Below are positions 51,134-58,764 of a DNA stretch of 64,000 bases, in pieces. The translations under genes were made by a program, and so were the position numbers. Position 1 is the stretch's first letter; every line of letters starts with the position of its first letter. The DNA is from Caldanaerobacter subterraneus. Its GTDB lineage: Bacteria > Bacillota > Thermoanaerobacteria > Thermoanaerobacterales > Thermoanaerobacteraceae. Below the pieces are notes generated by a model. The model made no database searches. It was given only the letters and a program-made list of their open reading frames with translations, and had not been told where the DNA came from. Location of the stretch: contig NZ_SLWU01000003.1 in assembly GCF_004345675.1 (NCBI RefSeq), positions 1-64,000 on the forward strand, written 5' to 3'.

Positions 51134-51727
51134 CTAATCTTTCTTTATGTACTTTTTTACAATCCCTTCAAAGACAATGTCTATAAGATATGCCGTTCCA
51201 CTTATTAAAATGAGGAAAAAAGTTATTGGTACAACCTGAAGCACAAAGAAAGCAAGTGCTATTATGCCTATTATAAGAATTGTCTGGGGCAAATGTCCTA
51301 ACCCCAGTACAAAAGATGTCTTCCAAAGCCCTAAAAGATTGCCTTCGTAATACTGCACTGTTAAGAAAGTGTAAATTAAAGTTATTAAAAACATAAGTCC
51401 CATTGAGAGAAGAAGCCCGCTTAAAATATAGCCAAAGGAGGAGCGCTGGTGAGTAAAAAACTGTATGTCCACATAGAGTATAAAGAGAGTCAACGCCGTG
51501 ATAAAGAAATTTGCTGTCATCCACCAGAAGTGCTTTACAAATCCTCTCCAAAACTCCCTTAAGGCGCTTCCTCCCTCATCCTTTCTCAAAAGGCGTATAG
51601 AATAAAATAGGGCATCTGTAGAGTGAAAAACAGTGATAACAGGCAGTGAAGCTAAAAGCCACAGGACATTGAGTATCATCAGGTCTGTTACAAAATATGC
51701 AAAATCCCAGAATTTAGAATCTCTCAT
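51134..51727 (-). CDS. DUF624 (YesL-type) membrane protein
   Basis: A 197-residue protein with about five hydrophobic helices and the DUF624 N-terminus (FVTDLMILNVLWLLASLPVITVFHSTDALFYSIRLL, about 12-46). Family members often sit by carbohydrate transporters in Firmicutes, and their role is not settled. It is the last gene of the glucokinase/acyl-CoA synthetase unit, 11 bases after the synthetase stop. The gap downstream to the HEPN cassette holds the second 78-bp repeat. Confidence 0.8.
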   Translation of the reverse strand: MRDSKFWDFAYFVTDLMILNVLWLLASLPVITVFHSTDALFYSIRLLRKDEGGSALREFWRGFVKHFWWMTANFFITALTLFILYVDIQFFTHQRSSFGYILSGLLLSMGLMFLITLIYTFLTVQYYEGNLLGLWKTSFVLGLGHLPQTILIIGIIALAFFVLQVVPITFFLILISGTAYLIDIVFEGIVKKYIKKD

Positions 51728-51738
51728 CTGACTTCACC

Positions 51739-53226
51739 TTACATCTGTTTTAAAAGTTTTTTATTCACCTTCCCTGTAGGAGTTTTAGGAAGTTCTTTCA
51801 CAAATTCAAAATATTTTGGGATTTTATAGGAGGCAATTTTGTCCTTTAAGAAAGATTGAAGCTCTCTTCTGTCTGCTTCAGCACCCTCTTTTAATACTAT
51901 AAAAGCTTTTATCTCTTCGCCCTTTAGAGGGTCCCCAACTCCTACTACAGCTGCTTCAAGAACAGCAGGGTGAGTTAAAAGCACCTCCTCAATCTCTCTT
52001 GGATATACGTTGAACCCCCCTGTTATTATCATGTCCTTCAATCTATCCACAATGTAGAAATACCCATCTTCATCTTTTTTGGCAAGGTCTCCTGTGTGTA
52101 GCCACCCATTTCTCAAAGTCTTAGCCGTCTCTTCTGGCATATTGTGATAACCCACCATTACATTAGGCCCCTTAAGGACAAGCTCTCCTATTTCTCCTAC
52201 TGGAAGCTCATTGTCATTTTCATCAACTATTTTTGCTTCAACTCCTGGCAGTGGAAAACCTATGGAACCCGGCTTTCTTAAGGCTTTTGGATCAAGAGGA
52301 TTTAAAAGGGCAACAGGGGCTGCTTCACTTAATCCATAGCCTTCTACAAGCAGAAAGTTGAATTTTTCTTCAAAACCCCTCTGTACTTCTGCTGCCAGCG
52401 GCGCTCCTCCAGATATTGCAAGCCTTAATGCTTTAAATTGTCCTTTTTCTGCCATTCTCATCAATACTGCAAACATAGAGGGAACACCGCAAAAAACAGT
52501 TATGTCTTCCTGTATGAGGGTCTCCAGCGTATCTTTCGGCATAAAAGTTTCTTTAAGAGTTATGGTAGAACCCAGGTAAAGCCCTAAAAGCACATTGACT
52601 GTCCAGGAAAAACTGTGGAAAAGAGGAAGCACTGTAAGGAAATTATCATTGGGTCCTAAGTCAATCACTCTCGACACATCATATAGCATTTTTACATCAG
52701 AGACAAAATTGTCGTGTGTAAGCATAGCACCTTTTGGCTTGCCTGTAGTTCCAGAAGTGTACAAAAAGGCGCACACTTCACCTGATTCTATATCCACTGG
52801 CGCAGGAGACTTCATTTTTAAAATTTCATTAACAGTGTTCTCATCCATAATCACCACATTTTTTAAATTAAGCCTTGCAAGCTGCGACTTATCCACTTTT
52901 TGAGCAATAGCAGGGTGAACTACAAGGACGCTAGTCCCTGACTCCATTATGATATACCCTATTTCTTCTAAAGTAAGCATCATGTTAAGAGGCACAACAA
53001 TCGCTCCTGCCTTTGAAGCTCCCATAAATGAAAATATGTATTCGGGACAATTTGGGAAGCTCAAGGCAACTCTATCTCCTTTTTTAACCCCTATTGATTG
53101 AAAGTAAGAGGCATATTTGTCAATTAAGGCATCTACTTCTCCATAGGTATAAACTCTGCCTTTAAATTTTATGGCTATGTGACTGTCCGAAACGCCTGAC
53201 TTTTTATGCACTTCAAAAATTCTCAT
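51739..53226 (-). CDS. Long-chain acyl-CoA synthetase (AMP-binding family)
   Basis: A 495-residue adenylate-forming enzyme. A3-type motif YTSGTTGKPKGAML (about 155-168), A5 region EGYGLSEAAPV (about 287), A7/A8 stretch GWLHTGDLAKKDEDGYFYIVDRLKDMI (about 370-396), and a final Lys in KTPTGKVNKK (about 485). The family activates carboxylic acids, here most likely medium or long fatty acids, to acyl-CoA by way of an acyl-AMP. It is close in length to bacterial LcfB/FadD. The pairing with glucokinase is genomic only; no pathway link is apparent. Confidence 0.88.
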   Translation of the reverse strand: MRIFEVHKKSGVSDSHIAIKFKGRVYTYGEVDALIDKYASYFQSIGVKKGDRVALSFPNCPEYIFSFMGASKAGAIVVPLNMMLTLEEIGYIIMESGTSVLVVHPAIAQKVDKSQLARLNLKNVVIMDENTVNEILKMKSPAPVDIESGEVCAFLYTSGTTGKPKGAMLTHDNFVSDVKMLYDVSRVIDLGPNDNFLTVLPLFHSFSWTVNVLLGLYLGSTITLKETFMPKDTLETLIQEDITVFCGVPSMFAVLMRMAEKGQFKALRLAISGGAPLAAEVQRGFEEKFNFLLVEGYGLSEAAPVALLNPLDPKALRKPGSIGFPLPGVEAKIVDENDNELPVGEIGELVLKGPNVMVGYHNMPEETAKTLRNGWLHTGDLAKKDEDGYFYIVDRLKDMIITGGFNVYPREIEEVLLTHPAVLEAAVVGVGDPLKGEEIKAFIVLKEGAEADRRELQSFLKDKIASYKIPKYFEFVKELPKTPTGKVNKKLLKQM

Positions 53227-53242
53227 AAAAATTAATCCTCCT

Positions 53243-54181
53243 TTAACTTAATATAGCGGCACCAATTATGCCGGCATCATTTCCAAGCTCAGCCTTTCTT
53301 ATGTCAGCATAGGGAAGTTCTTTAAAGAGTATATTTTCTGCCACTTCTTTTTTGAGAGGCTTTAAGAGGAAATCTCCCGCATTTGCAACCCCGCCACCTA
53401 ATATTATTACTTCCGGGTCAAACAGGTTTATTATGTTTACAATCCCAACTGCCAAATATTTTACATATTCCTCAAAAATCTTTAGAGCCTCCTCATCATA
53501 TTGTTTTGCAGCGTCTATCACATTTTTAGCAGTAATGCCCTCAATATCGCCATTTGCAAATTTTAAAATCAGAGTATTGGGATTTCTCTTAGCAGCTTTT
53601 TTCCCTTCCCTTATCAATGCAGTAGCAGAGGCATAGGTTTCAAAGCAGCCAATTTTGCCGCAGTTACACCTTATGCCATTATCCCCTATGACCATGTGAC
53701 CTATCTCCGGAGCAAAGTGATGAGCGCCGCTGTAAATCTTCCCATCCAGTATAAATCCGGAGCCAACTCCTGTCCCTAAAGTGATTGTCACAGAAGACTT
53801 TGAACCCCTCCCTGCTCCAAAAGTAGCCTCTGCTAGTGCCGCCACATTTGCATCATTTTCCATATATATCGGCAAATCAATGTATTTTCTTATCTCCTTC
53901 GCCAGAGGCACTTTTGTCCAGAACAAATTTACTGCTCTTATCACTATTCCCTTTTCATTGTCCGCAACTCCTGGAACACCAATTCCCATGGATTTTACGT
54001 CTTTTACGCTTATTCCCATCCTTTGAAGAAGCTCAAAACTCAGTTCTGCTATGTCTCTTGCAATTGCCTCATATCCTCTCTCAGGCTTGGTAGGCCTGCT
54101 ACCTGTAGCAATTATCTTGCCATCCTCTTCTACCAAGCCAACTGCTATGTTTGTTCCTCCAAGGTCAACACCTATCCTCAT
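53243..54181 (-). CDS. glcK: ROK-family glucokinase
   Basis: A 312-residue ROK kinase without DNA-binding domain: ATP motif IGVDLGGTNIAVGLV (3-17), catalytic Asp in MENDANVAALAEA (about 105), and zinc site CNCGKIGCFETYAS (about 168-181). It phosphorylates intracellular glucose (from beta- and alpha-galactoside or other cleavage) to glucose-6-phosphate. It is 16 bases ahead of the acyl-CoA synthetase. Upstream, an IS607-like element with tnpB sits between it and the PHP/hprK genes, so its promoter may be altered. A GGAGATGT ribosome site precedes its ATG. Confidence 0.9.
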   Translation of the reverse strand: MRIGVDLGGTNIAVGLVEEDGKIIATGSRPTKPERGYEAIARDIAELSFELLQRMGISVKDVKSMGIGVPGVADNEKGIVIRAVNLFWTKVPLAKEIRKYIDLPIYMENDANVAALAEATFGAGRGSKSSVTITLGTGVGSGFILDGKIYSGAHHFAPEIGHMVIGDNGIRCNCGKIGCFETYASATALIREGKKAAKRNPNTLILKFANGDIEGITAKNVIDAAKQYDEEALKIFEEYVKYLAVGIVNIINLFDPEVIILGGGVANAGDFLLKPLKKEVAENILFKELPYADIRKAELGNDAGIIGAAILS

Positions 54182-54198
54182 ACATCTCCTGGTTACCC

Positions 54199-54222
54199 AA
54201 ACTGTACAAAAATGTACAGTTT
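54199..54222. repeat. Perfect 10-bp hairpin before glcK
   Basis: AAACTGTACA (54199-54208) and TGTACAGTTT (54213-54222) pair around AAAA. No T-run follows in either direction. It may be a transposon-end hairpin or the 3' end of a small RNA. Confidence 0.8.
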
Positions 54223-54316
54223 AGATAGCTGGGGTATTTGTAGTCCGCCTTTCAGACTTTCCCAGCCCCAGCAGGCGGTTTTTGGGAAAGCCATAGCCCC
54301 TGCCCCAAGAAGCAGG
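54199..54316 (-). ncRNA. Candidate omega (guide-scaffold) RNA downstream of tnpB
   Basis: On the minus strand: hairpin CCTGC/GCAGG (54316-54299), then three interleaved helices: CTTTCCCA (54290-54283) with TGGGAAAG (54264-54257), CCGCCT (54278-54273) with AGGCGG (54250-54245), and GCTGGGG (54272-54266) with CCCCAGC (54234-54228), then the terminal hairpin 54222-54199. The nested order gives a pseudoknot, as in TnpB guide RNAs. It follows the tnpB stop directly. Boundaries and expression are unproven. Confidence 0.5.
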
Positions 54317-54327
54317 AACTCGCGCCC

Positions 54328-55779
54328 TTAAGGGTCTCTCCACTTACCCTGAATTAGTAATCCTTTCAGGGTAGAGAAGTCTCTTAATATCTTCTCAGGA
54401 GAGAGTGGTGTTACCACCGCTACCTTGAGAACTCGCCAGAAATTATAGGTACTAAAACTTGTTCCGTACAGAGGTTTTAGTACCCTTTCTGACTCACTCT
54501 CAAGGCTTTGTATGAGTTTTATTACTTTGTTTATCTCTTTCATGTGCTTTTTCTTTAAATGTATGTTTTTGACTGTTTTCTTTACATGGTCTTTTAATTC
54601 TTCTAATTCTTCTACAGTCAATGCGTTGAGAAACTTCATATAATTATCTGGTATCTCTTCCTGCAGTCCCAACCCTCTTCTTGCTATTACATAGGCTGCT
54701 GCTACATCTTTTGTTATCATATACTGCGGTGCATATTTCAACATCCCTATTATTGAGGTGTAAGAAGGATTGACTTCTATTACTTCTATCCCTTCTCTTT
54801 TTGCCAGTGTTTTTATTTTTGAAAGAAGTGATTTATAGCTAAAGCTATGCCTTATTCTCCTTGATTTTCTCCCTGAAAAGTCTCCTCTTTTGCCTTTGTC
54901 TTTTATTTCTAATCCCTCAATTACAATTGCTTTTCCTTTCTCTTTTGCTATCTTTACTATTTCATGGGCATATTGCCATCTGTAATATTCTTTTTTGTCT
55001 TTACTGCCACTTGTAAGCTCTGGCATTGGTATACTGCCATAACTTATTAGATTGCCCTTTTCATCTACTTCTGCCCATGATATGTTGTCTGGATATGCAT
55101 TTATGTCTATTCCTATGACTCCTTTTTCTTTTGTTATTTTTATTTCTGGATATTCTTCTTCAATAGCAAAATAGGCGTATATATTGCCATTCTTGAGTTT
55201 TAATTCTACAGAGTAAGGTATGTTTGATTCTGCAATTTCCTGCAGGAGTTCTCCTCTGCTCTTATTCTTTCTGCTCTTATTCTTTTTGTAGCCTGCTTCT
55301 ATTCTGGCATACACATATTTTCTTTCCCATACATTTATCCTTAAGAAAGTGCCATTTTTTCTTACTTCTATTCTTGTGTTGAGATTTCCTTTTTTGCTTT
55401 TATCTCCTCTTGAATAGAGATTTCCTTTTCTTCTTTCTTGCCACTTTGTTTTTAGCTTTTGATATTCTTTCCCATTTATATGGCGATTTTGAAGTTTTTT
55501 AAATAAGTCTCTTCCTCCAAAAATGACTTTCTTTGGATTATTCCCTAATTCCTTGGAGGATTCTAATACGCTTCCTGCTTTCATTATTGCGTCATCTACA
55601 TATCTTGAGTTTAACTCAAAAGGTTCCTGAAGGTCTCTTTTTAGCGTTTTTCTGTCATGGCCTTCTAGAAGCCTTTTATATGCATATCTCATGCAGGAGG
55701 ACCATCTTCTCATTAAGTCTAATACTATTTGTTTGTCTTCTTGGTTTAGAAAAATAAGTTTAGCCTGTATCACTATCAT
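54328..55779 (-). CDS. tnpB: TnpB-type RuvC nuclease lacking the zinc finger
   Basis: A 483-residue IS200/IS605/IS607 TnpB-type protein. RuvC residues are all visible: Asp225 in GVIGIDINAYP, Glu288 in VIEGLEIKDK and Asp358 in ITKDVAAAYVIARRG. The usual Cys4 zinc finger between the last two motifs is missing: VNPSYTSIIGMLKYAPQYMITKD runs straight through. In better-known TnpB the finger holds CxxC pairs and the protein cuts DNA using an omega RNA. I start at MIVIQAKL (55779) with AAAGGGG upstream; the frame is open further because the old TnpA tail is fused in frame. No tnpA helper is functional here. Confidence 0.85.
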   Translation of the reverse strand: MIVIQAKLIFLNQEDKQIVLDLMRRWSSCMRYAYKRLLEGHDRKTLKRDLQEPFELNSRYVDDAIMKAGSVLESSKELGNNPKKVIFGGRDLFKKLQNRHINGKEYQKLKTKWQERRKGNLYSRGDKSKKGNLNTRIEVRKNGTFLRINVWERKYVYARIEAGYKKNKSRKNKSRGELLQEIAESNIPYSVELKLKNGNIYAYFAIEEEYPEIKITKEKGVIGIDINAYPDNISWAEVDEKGNLISYGSIPMPELTSGSKDKKEYYRWQYAHEIVKIAKEKGKAIVIEGLEIKDKGKRGDFSGRKSRRIRHSFSYKSLLSKIKTLAKREGIEVIEVNPSYTSIIGMLKYAPQYMITKDVAAAYVIARRGLGLQEEIPDNYMKFLNALTVEELEELKDHVKKTVKNIHLKKKHMKEINKVIKLIQSLESESERVLKPLYGTSFSTYNFWRVLKVAVVTPLSPEKILRDFSTLKGLLIQGKWRDP

Positions 55780-55956
55780 GCTTTTTACCCCTTTCCCGTA
55801 AATTCTTGCTGCGAAAGACGCCACTATTGCTATTAGGTCCTCTGCCTTCTTCCTTTTGGTGTTCTAACTGGGGTTATTAATCCTTCCTTTTCCCAGTTAT
55901 TAATATAATTCTGCTTATATCATATAGCTCTTTAACTTTTTTATAGTTAATAACAT
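55777..55956 (-). pseudogene. Remnant of IS607-type TnpA serine recombinase
   Basis: From ATG at 55956 the frames read MLLTIKKLK, then (shifted) ELYDIS and (shifted) NWEKEGLITPVRTPKGRR, the MerR-like DNA-binding front of IS607 TnpA. Sixty bases on comes DLIAIVASFAARIYGK, which resembles its C-terminus. The catalytic recombinase middle, about 120 residues, is missing. At least two frameshifts and one deletion make it inactive. Confidence 0.72.
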
Positions 55957-55994
55957 TTATCATCACTCAATTAAAATTATATCATTTTTTACTA

Positions 55995-56747
55995 CTAATT
56001 CCAACTGTTTTGACCTCCCCCAATTCTTTTCCTCTTTTCTTGTAAGTATTGCTTTACTTTATCTACAGAAGTATTTAATACGAGCTCTTCTGGCATATTG
56101 ATGTCTTCTAAAAGCCTTATCGCCTCGTCAAACCGTCCTACGTCAAAGCATATGTGGGCATCACTTCCTACAGCCACTCTAACACCCATTTCCTTAGCTT
56201 TTCCGGCTATTATAGGGCATATTTTTTCACTGCCTCTTCTAGAGGTTACAAAAGAGCTGTTGTTTATTTCTATAAACTTGCCGTATTCTTTAGCAGCTTC
56301 AAGCACTCTCTCAATATCAATGGGATATATGGGATTGCCCGGATGTCCTATTATGTCCACATAGGGATTTTTTATGGCATTTATTAAAGCTTTAGTATTT
56401 CTCTCTACATCCTCACTTGGCTCAAAGCACTCATCGTGAAGGCTTGCAATGACAATATCCAGCTTTTTTAAAATCCTCTCAGGAAGGTCTATCCTCCCTT
56501 CCTCGTCCATTATATTGGCTTCCACTCCTTTTAGTATCTCCACCCCCTCTATTTTCTCAGGTATCACCTTTAAGTTCCCAAAGTAGTATATATGCGGACC
56601 TCCTGGCATTTCCGGTCCGTGGTCAGTAATGCATATAAGCTGAAGCCCCTTTCTAAAGGCTTCCCTGGCATTTTCTATAATTGTGCTAAATGCGTGCCCA
56701 CTGGCGATGGTGTGGGTGTGAGTATCTAGCACCAGCCTCAATTTCAT
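55995..56747 (-). CDS. PHP-domain phosphoesterase (YcdX type)
   Basis: About 250 residues of the YcdX/PHP class, with metal-binding THTHTIASGHAFSTI (near the start), ITDHGPEMPGGPH (about 42), ASLHDECFEP (about 108), DIIGHPGNPIY (about 132), FIEINNSSF (about 160) and GSDAHICFDVG (about 195). These supply the trinuclear zinc/iron-type site of the family, which hydrolyses phosphoesters of unknown physiological target. The start is uncertain: ATG 56747 sits directly on GGGGAGG, while TTG at 56741 has ideal spacing. It overlaps or abuts the hprK end, so both are co-transcribed. The C-terminal tail GGGQNSWN may have been altered by the adjacent transposon. Confidence 0.84.
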   Translation of the reverse strand: MKLRLVLDTHTHTIASGHAFSTIIENAREAFRKGLQLICITDHGPEMPGGPHIYYFGNLKVIPEKIEGVEILKGVEANIMDEEGRIDLPERILKKLDIVIASLHDECFEPSEDVERNTKALINAIKNPYVDIIGHPGNPIYPIDIERVLEAAKEYGKFIEINNSSFVTSRRGSEKICPIIAGKAKEMGVRVAVGSDAHICFDVGRFDEAIRLLEDINMPEELVLNTSVDKVKQYLQEKRKRIGGGQNSWN

Positions 56748-56755
56748 CCTCCCCT

Positions 56756-57673
56756 TCAATTTCCTATTTGCTTTAGAAGTTTTTTATTGAGCTCATGGGC
56801 TGCGTTGTAGCCCATCTGTTTCTGCCTATGGTTCATTGCAGCAACCTCTACAATAATTGCCAGGTTTCTTCCAGGTCGAACAGGGATGGTGAGCTTGGGA
56901 ACTTCCACGTCAAGGAATTTTATATACTCGTCCTCAAGCCCCAACCTGTCATAGTACTTGTCCTCATCCCACTCCTCCAGCTGAATTACCAAGTCTATGC
57001 TCATGCTGTTTCTCACAGAACCTACGCCGTATAAAGTTTTAACGTCCAAAATTCCTATCCCTCTTATTTCAATAAAATGCCTTATTATCTCAGGAGCACT
57101 GCCCTGAAGCTTGTCTTCACCTATTTTACGTATCTCCACGGCATCATCTGCCACCAGCCTGTGCCCTCTTTTCACAAGCTCCAGAGCTGTCTCGCTCTTA
57201 CCTATGCCACTTTCCCCTAAAAGCAGTACTCCTATCCCGTAGACATCCACCAGGTTTCCGTGAATGGTGATTTGAGGTGCTAGCTTCTCATCAAGATAGT
57301 TTATAAGCCTGTTTATAAACTTGGTGGAAGCCTCCTTTGTCCTTAGAAGGTATCTGTCGTGCTTTTTTGCAGCTTCTATTATCTCCTGCCTTATATTTAA
57401 ATCCCTCGTCACAATCAGACAGGGAATAGGGTATGCGAAGAATTTATCTGCCCTTTCTGCTAAAACCTCATCCGGAAGTTGCTCTACAAAAGTAGTTTCC
57501 ACTTTTCCCATTATCTGCACTCTCTCGTAGGCAAAGTGCTCGTAAAAGCCAGCAAACTGGAGCCCTGGCCTGTTGACATCGCTTGTAGTTATGTCTATCT
57601 TGTTATTTTCTGCTTCTACAATCACTTCCAAGTTCAAATCCTTTATCAGAGTTTCTACAGAGACCTTTTCCAC
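56756..57673 (-). CDS. hprK: HPr kinase/phosphorylase
   Basis: A 305-residue bifunctional enzyme: Walker A GESGIGKS (about 153-160), the family signature LVADDAVEIRKI (about 170) and EIRGIGILDVKTLYG (about 198). It phosphorylates Ser46 of HPr when fructose-bisphosphate is high, which lets CcpA repress catabolic genes, and reverses this when phosphate is high. It is thus the likely global controller of the sugar operons in this window. I start at GTG 57673, with GGAGGTG six bases upstream; earlier in-frame codons lack this. Its promoter overlaps that of birA on the opposite strand. Confidence 0.96.
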   Translation of the reverse strand: MEKVSVETLIKDLNLEVIVEAENNKIDITTSDVNRPGLQFAGFYEHFAYERVQIMGKVETTFVEQLPDEVLAERADKFFAYPIPCLIVTRDLNIRQEIIEAAKKHDRYLLRTKEASTKFINRLINYLDEKLAPQITIHGNLVDVYGIGVLLLGESGIGKSETALELVKRGHRLVADDAVEIRKIGEDKLQGSAPEIIRHFIEIRGIGILDVKTLYGVGSVRNSMSIDLVIQLEEWDEDKYYDRLGLEDEYIKFLDVEVPKLTIPVRPGRNLAIIVEVAAMNHRQKQMGYNAAHELNKKLLKQIGN

Positions 57674-57711
57674 ATTTTCACCTCCGCCCCAAAAGCCCCG
57701 CATTTAATTCA

Positions 57712-57740
57712 ATTATATTATTTATTGGAAAGTAAGTAAA
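57712..57740 (-). promoter_or_regulatory. Promoter of hprK
   Basis: Minus strand TTTACT (57735-57740), a 17-base spacer and TATAAT (57712-57717). It overlaps the birA promoter, so the two divergent promoters should compete for RNA polymerase. Confidence 0.6.
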
Positions 57741-57753
57741 CCTGGTTTATAAT
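57725..57753 (+). promoter_or_regulatory. Promoter of birA
   Basis: TTGGAA (57725-57730), a 17-base spacer and a perfect TATAAT (57748-57753), about 30 bases before birA. A palindrome TAAACC-T-GGTTTA (57737-57749) covers the start of the -10 and could be an operator, though it is not the usual wide biotin operator. Confidence 0.72.
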
Positions 57754-57783
57754 ATTTTCTAGAGGAAAAAATGGGGTGAAAAA

Positions 57784-58764
57784 ATGCTCAGACAAAAACT
57801 TGTAGAAATTCTAAAGCAAAACAGAGAAGACTTCATCTCAGGTCAAAAGCTTTCTGAGATTATGAAAGTCTCAAGGACGGCTATCTGGAAGCAAATAAAA
57901 GAGCTTGAAAAGCTGGGATACAAAATACAGGCTCATCGCAAACTGGGCTATCGCTTGATTTCAGAGCCTGACCTTTTAATTTACGAAGAAATCGCACCCT
58001 ATCTCAATACCAAATTCATAGGAAGAAATTACATACATAAAGAAAGCTTAAGCTCTACAAATGACATGGCAAAAGAGCTCGCTTACAAAGTGCCAGATGG
58101 AACAGTAATTGTAGCAGAAGAACAGACAAAAGGCAGAGGGAGAATGGGCAGAAGTTGGTTCTCTGAAAAAAGCTCCTGTATCCTTACATCCGTAATATTA
58201 AAGCCTCAAATAAGACCTGAAAAGACTGTGGCTTTGACTCAAGTAGCAGCTTTAACAGTGGTAAAGGCAATAGAAGAGGTTTGCAGCGTAAAAACAAAAA
58301 TCAAATGGCCAAACGATATAATTCTAAACAGCAAGAAAGTTTGCGGGATTTTGACAGAAATGTCATCGGAAATAGATGTCGTAAACTACATAGTGATAGG
58401 TATAGGAATAAATGTAAACTGTACAGAATTCCCAGATGACTTAAAAGAAAAAGCCACCTCTTTGCAGTTGGAATTAGAAAAGCCTGTGGACAGAAAAAAG
58501 CTTTTGGCTTCTCTCTTAAACAATTTGGAAATTTATTACAAAGAATATGAAGAAAAGGGGTTTGAATCATTAAGGCCTCTAATACTTGAAAATTCTATAA
58601 CAATAGGGAAAGAAGTGAGAGTAATTTACACTGACAGAGAAATAAGAGGGCAGGCCATCGCAATAGATAAAGAGGGAAAACTAGTAATAAAGACAGAAAA
58701 AGGTGAAGAAATAGCCCTCCTATCAGGGGAAGTCTCTGTAAGAGGACTTTTGGACTACATTTAA
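57784..58764 (+). CDS. birA: Bifunctional biotin ligase and repressor
   Basis: A 326-residue group II BirA. An N-terminal winged helix (ISGQKLSEIMKVSRTAIWKQIKELEKLGYKI, about 19-49) binds DNA, the catalytic core has the biotinyl-AMP loop KGRGRMGRSWFS (about 117-128), IKWPNDIILNSKKVCGILTE (about 176-195), and a C-terminal SH3-like cap. It attaches biotin to acyl carrier subunits and, when saturated, represses biotin genes. It has a GGGGTG ribosome site. Its 3' end overlaps the uvrC end by four bases on the opposite strand; no biotin synthesis genes are in the window. Confidence 0.94.
   Translation: MLRQKLVEILKQNREDFISGQKLSEIMKVSRTAIWKQIKELEKLGYKIQAHRKLGYRLISEPDLLIYEEIAPYLNTKFIGRNYIHKESLSSTNDMAKELAYKVPDGTVIVAEEQTKGRGRMGRSWFSEKSSCILTSVILKPQIRPEKTVALTQVAALTVVKAIEEVCSVKTKIKWPNDIILNSKKVCGILTEMSSEIDVVNYIVIGIGINVNCTEFPDDLKEKATSLQLELEKPVDRKKLLASLLNNLEIYYKEYEEKGFESLRPLILENSITIGKEVRVIYTDREIRGQAIAIDKEGKLVIKTEKGEEIALLSGEVSVRGLLDYI

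Larger units (their letters stand above)
54182..55970 (-). mobile_element. Decayed IS607-family element: tnpA remnant, tnpB, structured 3' end
   Basis: Between the PHP gene and glcK lie a broken IS607-type serine recombinase (MerR-like helix-turn-helix at the front, SFAARIYGK tail at the back, middle deleted), an intact tnpB and a highly structured 146-base tail. The AT-rich promoter GATATAATTTT at about 55975 (minus) would drive it. IS607 elements lack inverted repeats, so the ends are estimates. Confidence 0.7.

Noticed and set aside
54199-54222. Hairpin before glcK as a rho-independent terminator
   Set aside because: The stem is AT-rich with AAAA or TTTT only in the loop; neither strand has a T-run after the stem.
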